From NCBI GenBank assembly GCA_903845045.1, contig CAIMWA010000447.1, positions 1 to 40,059 on the forward strand: a stretch of DNA of 40,059 nt, read 5' to 3'. Within the stretch, counting starts at the first letter, position 1, and every line of letters starts with the position of its first letter. Below are positions 26,475 through 37,565 of this stretch, piece by piece. A model generated the notes under the pieces. That model was not told the DNA's origin, did no database searches, and was given only the letters and a program-made list of their open reading frames with translations. Both the position numbers and the translations under genes were made by a program. Source of the DNA: an uncultured delta proteobacterium (GTDB lineage: Bacteria; Myxococcota_A; Polyangia; Polyangiales; Ga0077539).

Positions 26475-28406
26475 TCAGTCGTTTCCGAGCTGACGCATGA
26501 CGCCGTCGAGGAGCTCCTGGAGCTGCTGCGGCGACACCTCCGGCGCCGCGTTGGGCGTCGCGCCGGGCCTTGCCGGGTGCCCGTTGCCGCGGAGCATCGG
26601 ACCGAGCATGCGGAGCGCGTCACGAAGCTCGGGCGGCACCTGCGCGCCGTCGCCGCCGAGCATGCCGCCGAGCATGGCGCTGAGGTCGGCTTCACCCAGG
26701 TCCTCGTCGCCGTGGGCCTCGTGGAGCCAGCGCTGCGCGAGCGCGCGGTACCGCGGGGCGTGGGCGCGGTCCTCGGCGGCGAGCGCGTCGACGAAGGCGG
26801 TGGGCGGGGCGATGCGAAAGCGCCACGCCATGACGTAGCGGCGCATCGCGCGCCAGAACACCTCGTCGCCGGCGGTGCGGCGGAGCGCGTCGTAGAGGTA
26901 CGGGCCCTTGCCGTAGACGATGCCCGCGTAGGCCATGGGGCTGTGGAACGCCGACGCCGGGCGGTCCACGGCGCCGTCGGCTTCGCCGAGCATGCGCATG
27001 AACTGGTAGTTCATCTTCACCTGGAGGTTCGCGTCGTGCTCGGCCCGCGCCGCTCCGTAGCGGTCGGCGAGGTAGAGCGCGGCGGACCACTGCGCGAGCG
27101 ACTCGTCGACGAAGGGGTGCGCGCGCGAGTCGCTGCCGACGAGGCCGTGCCACCACTGGTGCGCGACCTCGTGCGCCGTCACGAACTCGAGCATCGACGG
27201 GACCATCTGCCCGAGCACGGACTGCACCGCGCCGCCGCCACCGAGCGCTCCGAGCAGCCCGCCCAGGTTGCCGTCGGACGATCCCGCGGTGGTGTTCACG
27301 GGCCGGTAGAACATGCTCGCGACGGTGACCAGTCCGGGAAATTCGACGCCGCCCGCGCCCCCCACGAGGGGTGCCTCGACGACGTCGAGGTCGGCGTACG
27401 GATAGGGACCGAAGCGCCGCTCGAAGTCCTCGAGGGCGTGCGCGGCGACGTCGAGCACCCGCGCCCCGGCGTCGGCGTGCGCGTGCAGGTAGATGGATCG
27501 CACCTCGACGTCGCCCACGCGCCGCGTCGCCACGTCGAGGCCCTCGCCGGCCATCACCGCGAAATCGCGCACCGCCGCCGCGACGACCTCGACGCGCTGC
27601 CGTCCGACGCCCGCGCTCACGCCCTCGACGCGGCGCACCGTCACCCCCGTCGTGGCGACGGTGTACCCCGCGGGGAGATCCACCACGGCGTGCACGTTCG
27701 CGAGGTCGTCGGAGCCGAGGTCGCCGATGCCCGAGGGCTCCGTTCGCTCCCACGCGGCCCCCTCGCGGCGCGCGAGGACGGCGTAGAAATTCGCCATGCT
27801 GACGATGCCGTCGCCGATGGCGAGGAGCCCGTAGTCGCCGCCGCTCTCGCCCGCGGCCATGGCCGACATCGACTCCATGCCCTGCGCCATGAGGTTCGTG
27901 CGCCCCGCCGCGATCTCCGGGAGCGTCGCCGCGAGGTCGAGCACCACCCGCGCCCGCGCGCCCGCCGCGAGCGGCGTCGTGAAGCGCGCGACGATCACCG
28001 ACGGCGACTCCTGGCGCACGGTGCACGCCACCATCCCGCACTCGCCGCGGACGAAGCGCACCGGAGGCACCGGCGCTCCAGCGTCGCCGTGCGCGGCGGC
28101 GTGAACGACGTTGCCGTAGACCCGCAGCACGACCTCACGCAGGGGAGCCCCCGAGGTGTTCGTGTAGAACAACTCCTCGCGCAGCGTGAGGGTGCGCAGC
28201 GCAGGCTGCAGCGTGAGCGTGAGGTCGTAGCCCGGAAGCCGGTCGAGGGCCGTGATCCCCGCTGCCGCGAGCGCCTCGCGCCCGGCCGGACGCAGCGCTG
28301 CGAGGCCCGGCGCGGGGTCGTAGAACGGCACCGCCTGCGCTTCCGACGTGCAAGGGAGCAGGGCGGCGACGACGGCGACGAGCGGGGCGACGACGTGGGT
28401 GCGCAT
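26475..28406 (-). CDS. Exported M1-family (gluzincin) metallopeptidase
   Basis: 643 residues. A signal peptide ends near TSEAQA (residue 25). The N-terminal beta domain (about 60-300) resembles aminopeptidase N. The zinc site is HEVAHQWW followed 18 residues later by the ligand Glu in VDESLAQW, exactly the M1 spacing. The exopeptidase loop reads GGVEFPG rather than GAMEN, and YAGIVYGKGPYLYDALRR contains the likely transition-state Tyr. The altered GAMEN loop makes strict aminopeptidase activity uncertain. A Met/Gly-rich low-complexity tail with MLGGMLGG follows the catalytic domain. Divergent from the rRNA methyltransferase across 70 bases. Confidence 0.9.
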   Translation of the reverse strand: MRTHVVAPLVAVVAALLPCTSEAQAVPFYDPAPGLAALRPAGREALAAAGITALDRLPGYDLTLTLQPALRTLTLREELFYTNTSGAPLREVVLRVYGNVVHAAAHGDAGAPVPPVRFVRGECGMVACTVRQESPSVIVARFTTPLAAGARARVVLDLAATLPEIAAGRTNLMAQGMESMSAMAAGESGGDYGLLAIGDGIVSMANFYAVLARREGAAWERTEPSGIGDLGSDDLANVHAVVDLPAGYTVATTGVTVRRVEGVSAGVGRQRVEVVAAAVRDFAVMAGEGLDVATRRVGDVEVRSIYLHAHADAGARVLDVAAHALEDFERRFGPYPYADLDVVEAPLVGGAGGVEFPGLVTVASMFYRPVNTTAGSSDGNLGGLLGALGGGGAVQSVLGQMVPSMLEFVTAHEVAHQWWHGLVGSDSRAHPFVDESLAQWSAALYLADRYGAARAEHDANLQVKMNYQFMRMLGEADGAVDRPASAFHSPMAYAGIVYGKGPYLYDALRRTAGDEVFWRAMRRYVMAWRFRIAPPTAFVDALAAEDRAHAPRYRALAQRWLHEAHGDEDLGEADLSAMLGGMLGGDGAQVPPELRDALRMLGPMLRGNGHPARPGATPNAAPEVSPQQLQELLDGVMRQLGND

Positions 28407-28476
28407 CGCGAAGCAGCGTAGCGCGGCGGACGTGGCTTGCGCGGCCGCGACGGTTTCGCGTAGAGCCGCCGGCATC

Positions 28477-29676
28477 ATGGTAGCCACGGTGCATCTCCGG
28501 TCCGGTCACGTACAGCCGGTGTGGCTAGGTCACCCGTGGATCTTTGCGCAGGCCATTTCGCGCATCGACGGATCGCCCGAGGCGGGCGACGAGGTGGTCG
28601 TCCGCGACCCGCGGGGCAACGCGCTGGGCAGCGGCTTCTACTCCCCGAAGAGCGCCATTCCGGTGCGCATCCTGTCGCGCGCGGCGGCGTCTCTCGATGA
28701 TGCCTGGCTCCGTCGCGCCATCGGTGATGCGGTGCGCTGGCGAGCCTCGTTGCTGGACCTCCCGAACGACGCCACCAACGGCTTCCGCGCGGTGAATGCC
28801 GAGGGCGACAACCTCGCGGGGCTCATCGCCGACGCGTACGGCGACAGCGTCGTGGTGCAGCTCCTCACGGCGGGCATGAAGCGCCGCGAGCGCGTCGTCG
28901 CCGAGGCCCTGAAGGAGGCTCTGGGTGCGACCCGGGTCTACGAGGTCGCGTCGCCGAAGCACCAGGCGCTCGAGGGCATCACCGTCACCGAGGGCCTGCT
29001 CGACGGCCCCGACGCGGCGCCGATGACGTTTCGCGAGAACGGCGCGGCGTGGAGCCTGCCGCCCCCCGGGTCCGTCGGCGCGGGGCAGAAGACGGGGTTC
29101 TTCTTCGATCAGCGTGAGAACCGCGCGCGCGTGGCGACCATGGCCCGCGGACGGCGCGTGCTCGACCTGTACTGCTACCTCGGGGGCTTCGCCTTCGCGG
29201 CGGCGCGCGCCGGGGCTGCGTCGGTGATCGCCGTCGACAGCGCGGCGGCGGCGATGGCCACGGCGGCGCGCACGGCCGAGGAGAACGGCCTCGGCGGCGT
29301 GGTGCGCTTCGAGCACGGCGACGCGGTGCGCTTCGCGGCGGCGCTGGACCAGAAGGGCGAGCGCTTCGACGTCGTGGTCTGCGACCCGCCGAAGCTCGCG
29401 TCGAACGCGCGCGAGGTCGAGGGCGCGCTGCGGCGCTACCGCAAGATCAACGGCGAGGCGGCGCGGCGCGTGGAGCCCGGCGGCGTGCTCGTGACGTGCT
29501 CGTGCAGCGGGCACGTGACGCCCGAGGAGTTCCTGCGTGCGGTGCTGGCAGGCGTGCGCGACGCCGGGCGCGACGCGGTGCTCCTGCGCCTCGACGGCGC
29601 CGCGTCGGACCACCCCACCCCGCTGGCGTTTCCCGAGGGGCGCTACCTCAAGTGCGCCACGCTGAGGCTGCCGTGA
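28477..29676 (+). CDS. Class I SAM-dependent rRNA methyltransferase (RlmI-like)
   Basis: 399 residues. An N-terminal PUA-like domain (HLRSGHVQPVWLGHPWIFAQ, then GSGFYSPKSAIPVRIL) is followed by the RlmI-type middle region (GFRAVNAEGDNLAGLIADAY) and a Rossmann methyltransferase domain (TGFFFDQRENR, VLDLYCYLGGFAFAAARAGA, VVCDPPKLA, TCSCSGHV). RlmI makes 5-methylcytosine at 23S rRNA position 1962; the exact base here is inferred from family. First gene of a five-gene operon whose junctions are all four-base overlaps. Confidence 0.92.
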   Translation: MVATVHLRSGHVQPVWLGHPWIFAQAISRIDGSPEAGDEVVVRDPRGNALGSGFYSPKSAIPVRILSRAAASLDDAWLRRAIGDAVRWRASLLDLPNDATNGFRAVNAEGDNLAGLIADAYGDSVVVQLLTAGMKRRERVVAEALKEALGATRVYEVASPKHQALEGITVTEGLLDGPDAAPMTFRENGAAWSLPPPGSVGAGQKTGFFFDQRENRARVATMARGRRVLDLYCYLGGFAFAAARAGAASVIAVDSAAAAMATAARTAEENGLGGVVRFEHGDAVRFAAALDQKGERFDVVVCDPPKLASNAREVEGALRRYRKINGEAARRVEPGGVLVTCSCSGHVTPEEFLRAVLAGVRDAGRDAVLLRLDGAASDHPTPLAFPEGRYLKCATLRLP

Positions 29677-30479
29677 TTCCCGCGGACCGCTGCCGTCCGT
29701 TGGACTCGGTGTCGCGCTCGACCTGGGCGTCGGTGCGCGGCCTCGCGACGGACCTCGACGACACGTTGACGACGCACGGCGTGCTCACGGCGCCGGTGCT
29801 CGCGGCGCTCGAGTCGCTGCGCGCATCGGGGCTCCCGGTGGTGATCGCCACCGGTCGCTCGCTCGGCTGGGCCTCGGTGCTCGCCCGAGTGCTCCCGGTG
29901 CGCGCCGTCGTGGCCGAAAATGGGGGCGCGTTCGTGCTCCGGGAACATGGCCGGGTGCGCACGGCGTTCCTCGACGACGATGCGACGCGGATCGAGGGCA
30001 TGGCGCGGGTCGAGGCGTGCGTGCGGGCGCTGACGGAGCGCTTTCCCGCGCTGCGCACCGCCGAGGACGGCACCGCGCGACGCACCGACCACGCCCTCGA
30101 CGTGGCCGAGCACACGGTCGTCGACCCGGCGGTGGTCCGCGAGGCGATGGCCCTCGCGCGCGCCGAGGGTCTTGCATGCATCGCGAGCAGCATCCACCTG
30201 CACCTGTCGTATCGGGAGCCCGACAAGGTCGCGGGGCTCCGCGCGGCGCTGCTCGCGCTCGGCCTCGACGCTGGCGAGCTCGGTGACCGCTGGGTGTACG
30301 TCGGCGACAGCCCCAACGACGCGGGTCCCTTCGGTGCGATGGCGTTGTCCGTGGGCGTGGCCGGCGTGCGCCGCTTCGCCGGGCGCATGCCCGCGTGGCC
30401 GGCGTACGTCACCGAGGCCGACGGCGGCGCGGGCTTCGCGACGGTGGTGGCCGCGCTGCGAGCGGGGAGCGAAGGGTGA
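29673..30479 (+). CDS. HAD-superfamily hydrolase (Cof/IIB type)
   Basis: 268 residues. Motif I is LATDLDDTLT (nucleophile and acid Asp), motif II lies in VIATGRSLG, ENGGAF is the Cof-type cap entry, and GDSPNDAGPFG is motif IV. These phosphatases act on sugar phosphates or similar small molecules; IIB members include mannosyl-3-phosphoglycerate and sucrose phosphatases, but no specific substrate can be read. The GTG start is inside GTGA with the upstream stop; a typical HAD first strand follows after about 25 residues. Confidence 0.87.
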   Translation: MIPADRCRPLDSVSRSTWASVRGLATDLDDTLTTHGVLTAPVLAALESLRASGLPVVIATGRSLGWASVLARVLPVRAVVAENGGAFVLREHGRVRTAFLDDDATRIEGMARVEACVRALTERFPALRTAEDGTARRTDHALDVAEHTVVDPAVVREAMALARAEGLACIASSIHLHLSYREPDKVAGLRAALLALGLDAGELGDRWVYVGDSPNDAGPFGAMALSVGVAGVRRFAGRMPAWPAYVTEADGGAGFATVVAALRAGSEG

Positions 30480-31084
30480 GCGGCGCCCGCACGGTCCCGT
30501 TGGCCATCGCCGGGGTGTCGCTGGTCGTCGCCGTCGGCGCCGTGCTCGTCCTCACCCGCCCCGGCAGCGCTCCGCCGTCGCTCGCAGCCGCCCAAGGCGA
30601 GGCGCCGCTTCCCCGTAACGCGGGCGAGCCTCCGCCGGCCGTGGACGACGACCACGCGTTCGCCCCGGGCTCGCCGGGCGCTGTCTCCGAGCGCTTCCTG
30701 CGGTCGTTCTGGCGCGCGCACTACGACGACGCCGCGGCGCTCGCGGCCGACGACACCCTCGCGCGCTGCCGTCGGGACCAGCGTGCTGCCACCGAGCTGC
30801 CCCCCGACGCCGCGGAGCTGTACCGCCGCGTGCGCGTGTACCGCGAGGCCTCGCGCTACCGCCTCGAGCGCGTCACCGTCGAGGAGCTCCCGCCCGACGC
30901 GCAGGGCTCGGCGCGCCGCCGCGTCACCGGCGAGGCCCACGCGACCGGACCGTCGCCGGACGACCAGCGCATGGTCGAGAGCCGTCGCGGCCAGCAGCTC
31001 GTGCTCGTCCTCCGCGGCGGCGCCTGGCGCGTCGCCGAGTGGACCGCCACGCCGGCATCCGCCGCCGACGGAGGAGCGCGATGA
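30476..31084 (+). CDS. Membrane-anchored protein of unknown function
   Basis: 202 residues, start GTG in a GTGA overlap. One N-terminal membrane segment (about 7-27, VPLAIAGVSLVVAVGAVLVL) leaves the rest outside the cytoplasm. A Pro/Ala linker follows, then a compact domain (about 65-195) with SERFLRSFWRAHYDDAAAL and a closing LVLVLRGGAWRVAEW. The domain outline (helical start, four strands, a final Trp-rich strand) resembles NTF2/SnoaL-type folds, but this is only pattern-level. No catalytic motif is seen. Its fixed position between a HAD phosphatase and a methyltransferase is the only functional hint. Confidence 0.75.
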   Translation: MSGARTVPLAIAGVSLVVAVGAVLVLTRPGSAPPSLAAAQGEAPLPRNAGEPPPAVDDDHAFAPGSPGAVSERFLRSFWRAHYDDAAALAADDTLARCRRDQRAATELPPDAAELYRRVRVYREASRYRLERVTVEELPPDAQGSARRRVTGEAHATGPSPDDQRMVESRRGQQLVLVLRGGAWRVAEWTATPASAADGGAR

Positions 31085-31878
31085 AGCCCCGGCCGCCGTC
31101 CGACGAGCTCTTGCAGCGCGGCACCCGCGAGCACTACGACGACCCGGCGTATTACGACCACACGTATGCCCGGCGCCGCGACGACGTGGCGTTCTACGTG
31201 GCGGCCGCGCGCCGTCTCGGATCGCCGGTGCTCGAGCTCGGCGCGGGCACCGGGCGCGTGACGATCCCCACGGCCCTCGAAGGACACACGGTGACGGGCC
31301 TAGAGCTCAACGCCGCCATGCTCCGCCGCGCGCGGGCCTCGGCAAAGGAGCAGGGCGTTCCCGCGGAGCGCATCACCTGGCGCAAGGCCGACATCCGGAG
31401 CTTCGATCTCGGCGAGCGCTTTCCGCTGGTGATCGCGCCGTTCAACGCGCTGCTGCACCTGTACGAGCCCGACGATTTCGCGGCGTGCTTTCGGTGCGTG
31501 CGCGACCACCTCGCGCCAGGCGGGCGCTTCGTCTTCGACGTGCACGTGCCGTCGCTCACGGAGCTTCGCCGCGACCCCGACCGGGTCTTCGTGGGGCGCC
31601 CGGTGCGGCACCCGACGCTCGGTCGCGCGCGCTACGCCGAGCAGTTCCACTACGACCCGGTGAAGCAGGTGCAGCACATCACCATCCGCTTCGAGCCCGA
31701 GGACGGCAGCCCCGCCGTGGAGACGCTCCTCACGCAGCGGCAGATCTTTCCGGCGGAGCTGCGCGCGCTGCTCGCGTTGGGCGGGCTGCGCATGGCCCGG
31801 CGCCTCGGGGGCTTCGACGGCGAGGCCTTCGGTCCCGACGCGGGCGTGCAGATCATCGAGGCGGTCGCCGCGTCGTGA
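31081..31878 (+). CDS. Class I SAM-dependent methyltransferase
   Basis: 265 residues. The SAM-binding motif I is VLELGAGTGRVTIP, the acidic loop is GLELNAAML, motif II lies in WRKADIRSFDLG, and the LAPGGRFVFDVH segment is motif III. The rest (RYAEQFHYDPVKQVQHI, then the TLLTQRQIFPAEL region) is typical of Methyltransf_25-type enzymes with unknown small-molecule substrates. The ATG at 31081 overlaps the upstream stop in ATGA. Confidence 0.9.
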   Translation: MKPRPPSDELLQRGTREHYDDPAYYDHTYARRRDDVAFYVAAARRLGSPVLELGAGTGRVTIPTALEGHTVTGLELNAAMLRRARASAKEQGVPAERITWRKADIRSFDLGERFPLVIAPFNALLHLYEPDDFAACFRCVRDHLAPGGRFVFDVHVPSLTELRRDPDRVFVGRPVRHPTLGRARYAEQFHYDPVKQVQHITIRFEPEDGSPAVETLLTQRQIFPAELRALLALGGLRMARRLGGFDGEAFGPDAGVQIIEAVAAS

Positions 31879-32192
31879 GCGGACCCCTCGAAGGGCTCGT
31901 GCTCACCGCGAGCGACGGCGGCGTGACCCTGGCCGTGCGTGCGCAGCCACGGTCGTCGCGCGAGGCCATCACCGGCGTGCGCGACGGCGCGCTTCGGGTG
32001 TCGCTCACGGCGCCGCCGGTGGAGGGCGAGGCCAACGCGGCGCTGTGCGCGTTCCTCGCCAAGGTCGCAGGCGTGGCGAAGCGAGACGTGACCCTCGTCG
32101 CAGGCGATGCCCGGCGCGACAAGCGCGTGCACGTCGCGGGCGTCACCGAGGCGTCGCTGCGCGCGGCGCTCGAGGCCCGCGCCCAGCGCTGA
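31875..32192 (+). CDS. DUF167 (YggU) family protein
   Basis: 105 residues, normal for the family. VTLAVRAQPRSSREAITGV, LRVSLTAPPVEGEANAAL and DKRVHVAG are the conserved core of the DUF167 fold, a small alpha/beta protein of unknown function found in bacteria and eukaryotes. The GTG at 31875 overlaps the methyltransferase stop in GTGA. It is the last gene of the five-gene operon; its stop is three bases from the convergent small gene. Confidence 0.88.
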   Translation: MSGPLEGLVLTASDGGVTLAVRAQPRSSREAITGVRDGALRVSLTAPPVEGEANAALCAFLAKVAGVAKRDVTLVAGDARRDKRVHVAGVTEASLRAALEARAQR

Positions 32193-32195
32193 CGG

Positions 32196-32447
32196 TCAGT
32201 GCTTGAAGAACTGGCGGATACCGCCGGCGGCCTCGCAGAACAGGATCGCGCAGCTGCGCCGATCGGACTGCTTCATGCGGTTGCAGAGCGCGCCGAGGTC
32301 GTCGTCGGCGTCGATGACGGTTCCCTCGGCGGGCTGGTTCGAGCGCTCGTCGTAGCGGCAGTCGTCGAGGGCGACCCAGCGACCGCGGAAGCGACCGTTG
32401 GAGCAGATCTCGGACCACGACAAGCGAGCCAATGGACTGAGGCCCAT
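32196..32447 (-). CDS. Small hypothetical protein, possibly 5'-frameshifted
   Basis: 83 residues from the ATG at 32447. The part from SNGRFRGRWVALDDC onward has strong GC3 bias and four Cys (DDC, GALC, RSC, FC), so it looks genuinely coding, but no family is recognised. In the same frame upstream of the ATG the sequence REELKTLMGL is protein-like, and a second good frame starts at an ATG at 32611 (MNDTTADAVHRV). Adding one base in the CCC run at 32472-32474 would join them to a 138-residue protein reading QG-FREELKTL across the joint. No convincing ribosome site precedes either start. Confidence 0.5.
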   Translation of the reverse strand: MGLSPLARLSWSEICSNGRFRGRWVALDDCRYDERSNQPAEGTVIDADDDLGALCNRMKQSDRRSCAILFCEAAGGIRQFFKH

Positions 32448-32738
32448 GAGCGTCTTCAGTTCCTCTCGAAACCCTGCGCTGCTGCGCGCAAGGAGCGCCC
32501 CGGGACACCGCGCACCGTGCGCGATGGAGGCTCCGCGTCCGCCGGGAGGTCCGTCTCGGAGTCGATGGATGCGGCAACGCGATGCACTGCGTCGGCGGTC
32601 GTATCGTTCATCGGCTCGTCATGGCCTCGAAGGCGGCACCGGCCCGCCCCCTCTCCGTCGCTCACGCGCTCGGAGGGGTGACGAACCGGCAACGACGATG
32701 ATGCAGAACGGCGATGGACGCAAGGGCCCGCCGCACGC
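32448..32738. other. 291-base stretch without a confident complete gene
   Basis: Bases 32456-32611 may hold the 5' part of the small gene described at 32196-32447 (minus strand, ATG 32611), with moderate GC3 bias. Bases 32612-32738 show no credible gene, hairpin or repeat. Several open frames on both strands here have unconvincing composition. Confidence 0.5.
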
Positions 32739-34481
<1,743 letters not shown>

Positions 34482-34527
34482 CGTCGTCCCAGCCTGCCTT
34501 GCGTGCGCCCACCCGTGACCTCGACAC

Positions 34528-34539
34528 CTGCGTACGCAG
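34528..34539. promoter_or_regulatory. Perfect 12-bp palindrome upstream of the kinase gene
   Basis: CTGCGTACGCAG lies 46 bases before the kinase ATG, within the 124-base gap to the next gene. An AT-richer imperfect palindrome (CTATTCGAGTAG, 34552-34563) lies just upstream of it. An operator is possible; the position is all the support there is. Confidence 0.3.
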
Positions 34540-34605
34540 TGCCGCGGCGATCTATTCGAGTAGAGCGTTACGGCACCCGGACCTTTGGCGCAACCGCCCC
34601 CGGCG

Positions 34606-36063
<1,458 letters not shown>

Positions 36064-36134
36064 GCGGACGGAGTGCCACCGTACCATGCGCAGCGATCTC
36101 GACGGGTCCGCGCGATCGTGCGACAGAGCGCGCC

Positions 36135-37565
36135 ATGCACGTGCACCTCATCGGCGTCGCCGGCACCGGCATGGGCGCCTTCGCGGGCCTCCTCAAGGCC
36201 GCGGGACACCGCGTGACCGGCAGCGACACGGCGTTCTATCCTCCCATGGGCGACGCGCTGAAGGCCTACGGCGTCGAGACCATGCTGGGCTTCGACCCGG
36301 CGCACCTCGTCCCCGCGCCGGACCTCGTCGTCGTCGGGAACGTCTGCCGCAAGGAGAACCCCGAGGCCCGCGCGGCCATCGACGGCGGCCTCGCATACCG
36401 GTCGTTTCCGAAGGCCCTCGGCGAGCTCTTCCTCGCGACGCGGCGCTCGCTCGTGATCGCCGGCACGCACGGCAAGACCACCACCACGGCGCTGGTCTCG
36501 TGGCTCCTCGAGGCGTGCGGCCACGACCCGTCGTTCCTCGTGGGCGGCCTCGCGAAGAACTTCGACGCGAGCTACCGCCTCGGGCGCGGCGCCGCGTTCG
36601 TCGTCGAGGGCGACGAGTACGACTCGGCGTTCTTCGAGAAGATCCCGAAGTTCTGGTCGTACCGACCGTGGGCCGGGATCATCACCTCCGTCGAGCACGA
36701 CCACGTCGACATCTACCCGACGGCCGACGCCTACCGCGACGCCTTCGCGGGCTTCGCCTCGCGCATCGCTCCCGAGGGAGTGGTCGTCGCGCACGCACCC
36801 GACGCCGACGCCGTCGCCGCGGCCCGTCGCAGCGCGGCGCGCACGGTCTTGTACGCCTTGAGCACGGACACGCTGCCCGACGGCGTCGAGGCCACCTGGG
36901 TCGCCGCGCCCATCGCTCCGACGGCCGGACTGCAGCCCTTCGAGCTCTTCATCGGCGGCTCCTGCGCCGGGGTCTTCTTCTCGCCGCTCATGGGCGCGCA
37001 CAACCTCCGCAACACCGTGGCCGCCATGGCGCTGCTCGCCGAGGGCATGGGCGTGCCGGTGCCGTCCATGGCCCGCGCGCTGCGCGACTTCAAGGGCGTC
37101 AAGCGCCGCCAGGAGCTCGTCGCAACCGTCGGCGGCGTGCGCATCTACGACGACTTCGCGCACCACCCGACGGCCGTCGACGAGACCCTGCGCGCGATGC
37201 GGGGGCATCACCCCGAAGGGCGCCTCGTCGCGATCTTCGAGCCGCGCTCGGCGACGGCGTGCCGCAACACGCACCAGCACGCCTACCCCGCGGCCTTCGA
37301 CGCCGCGGACCTCGCGCTCATCGCGCCGGTGGGACGCAGCGAGATCCCCTTGGACGAGCGCCTCGACGTGCCGGCCATCGTCGAAGCGGTGCGCGCCCGG
37401 GGACACGAGGCCGACACCTTCGACCCTGGACCCTCCAGCGTCGACGCGATCGTGGCCCGCGTGGCCGCGTACGCGCGCCCCGGCGACACCGTGGCGGTGC
37501 TGTCCAACGGAGCCTTCGGCGGCATCCACGGCAAGCTGGCGCAGGCCCTCGGAGCGGCGTCGTGA
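36135..37565 (+). CDS. mpl: UDP-N-acetylmuramate:L-Ala-gamma-D-Glu-meso-DAP ligase (Mpl)
   Basis: 476 residues of the Mur ligase family. The N-terminus HLIGVAGTGMGAFAGLLKAAG binds the UDP-sugar, GTHGKTTT (110-117) is the ATP loop, and EGDEYDSAFFEKIPKFWSY is a signature of Mpl as opposed to MurC. DDFAHHPTAVDETL and the C-terminal domain follow. Mpl reattaches recycled tripeptide to UDP-MurNAc. It begins a unit with the RNase R-like gene, joined by GTGA, and is divergent from the TSP3 gene across 71 bases. Confidence 0.95.
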   Translation: MHVHLIGVAGTGMGAFAGLLKAAGHRVTGSDTAFYPPMGDALKAYGVETMLGFDPAHLVPAPDLVVVGNVCRKENPEARAAIDGGLAYRSFPKALGELFLATRRSLVIAGTHGKTTTTALVSWLLEACGHDPSFLVGGLAKNFDASYRLGRGAAFVVEGDEYDSAFFEKIPKFWSYRPWAGIITSVEHDHVDIYPTADAYRDAFAGFASRIAPEGVVVAHAPDADAVAAARRSAARTVLYALSTDTLPDGVEATWVAAPIAPTAGLQPFELFIGGSCAGVFFSPLMGAHNLRNTVAAMALLAEGMGVPVPSMARALRDFKGVKRRQELVATVGGVRIYDDFAHHPTAVDETLRAMRGHHPEGRLVAIFEPRSATACRNTHQHAYPAAFDAADLALIAPVGRSEIPLDERLDVPAIVEAVRARGHEADTFDPGPSSVDAIVARVAAYARPGDTVAVLSNGAFGGIHGKLAQALGAAS

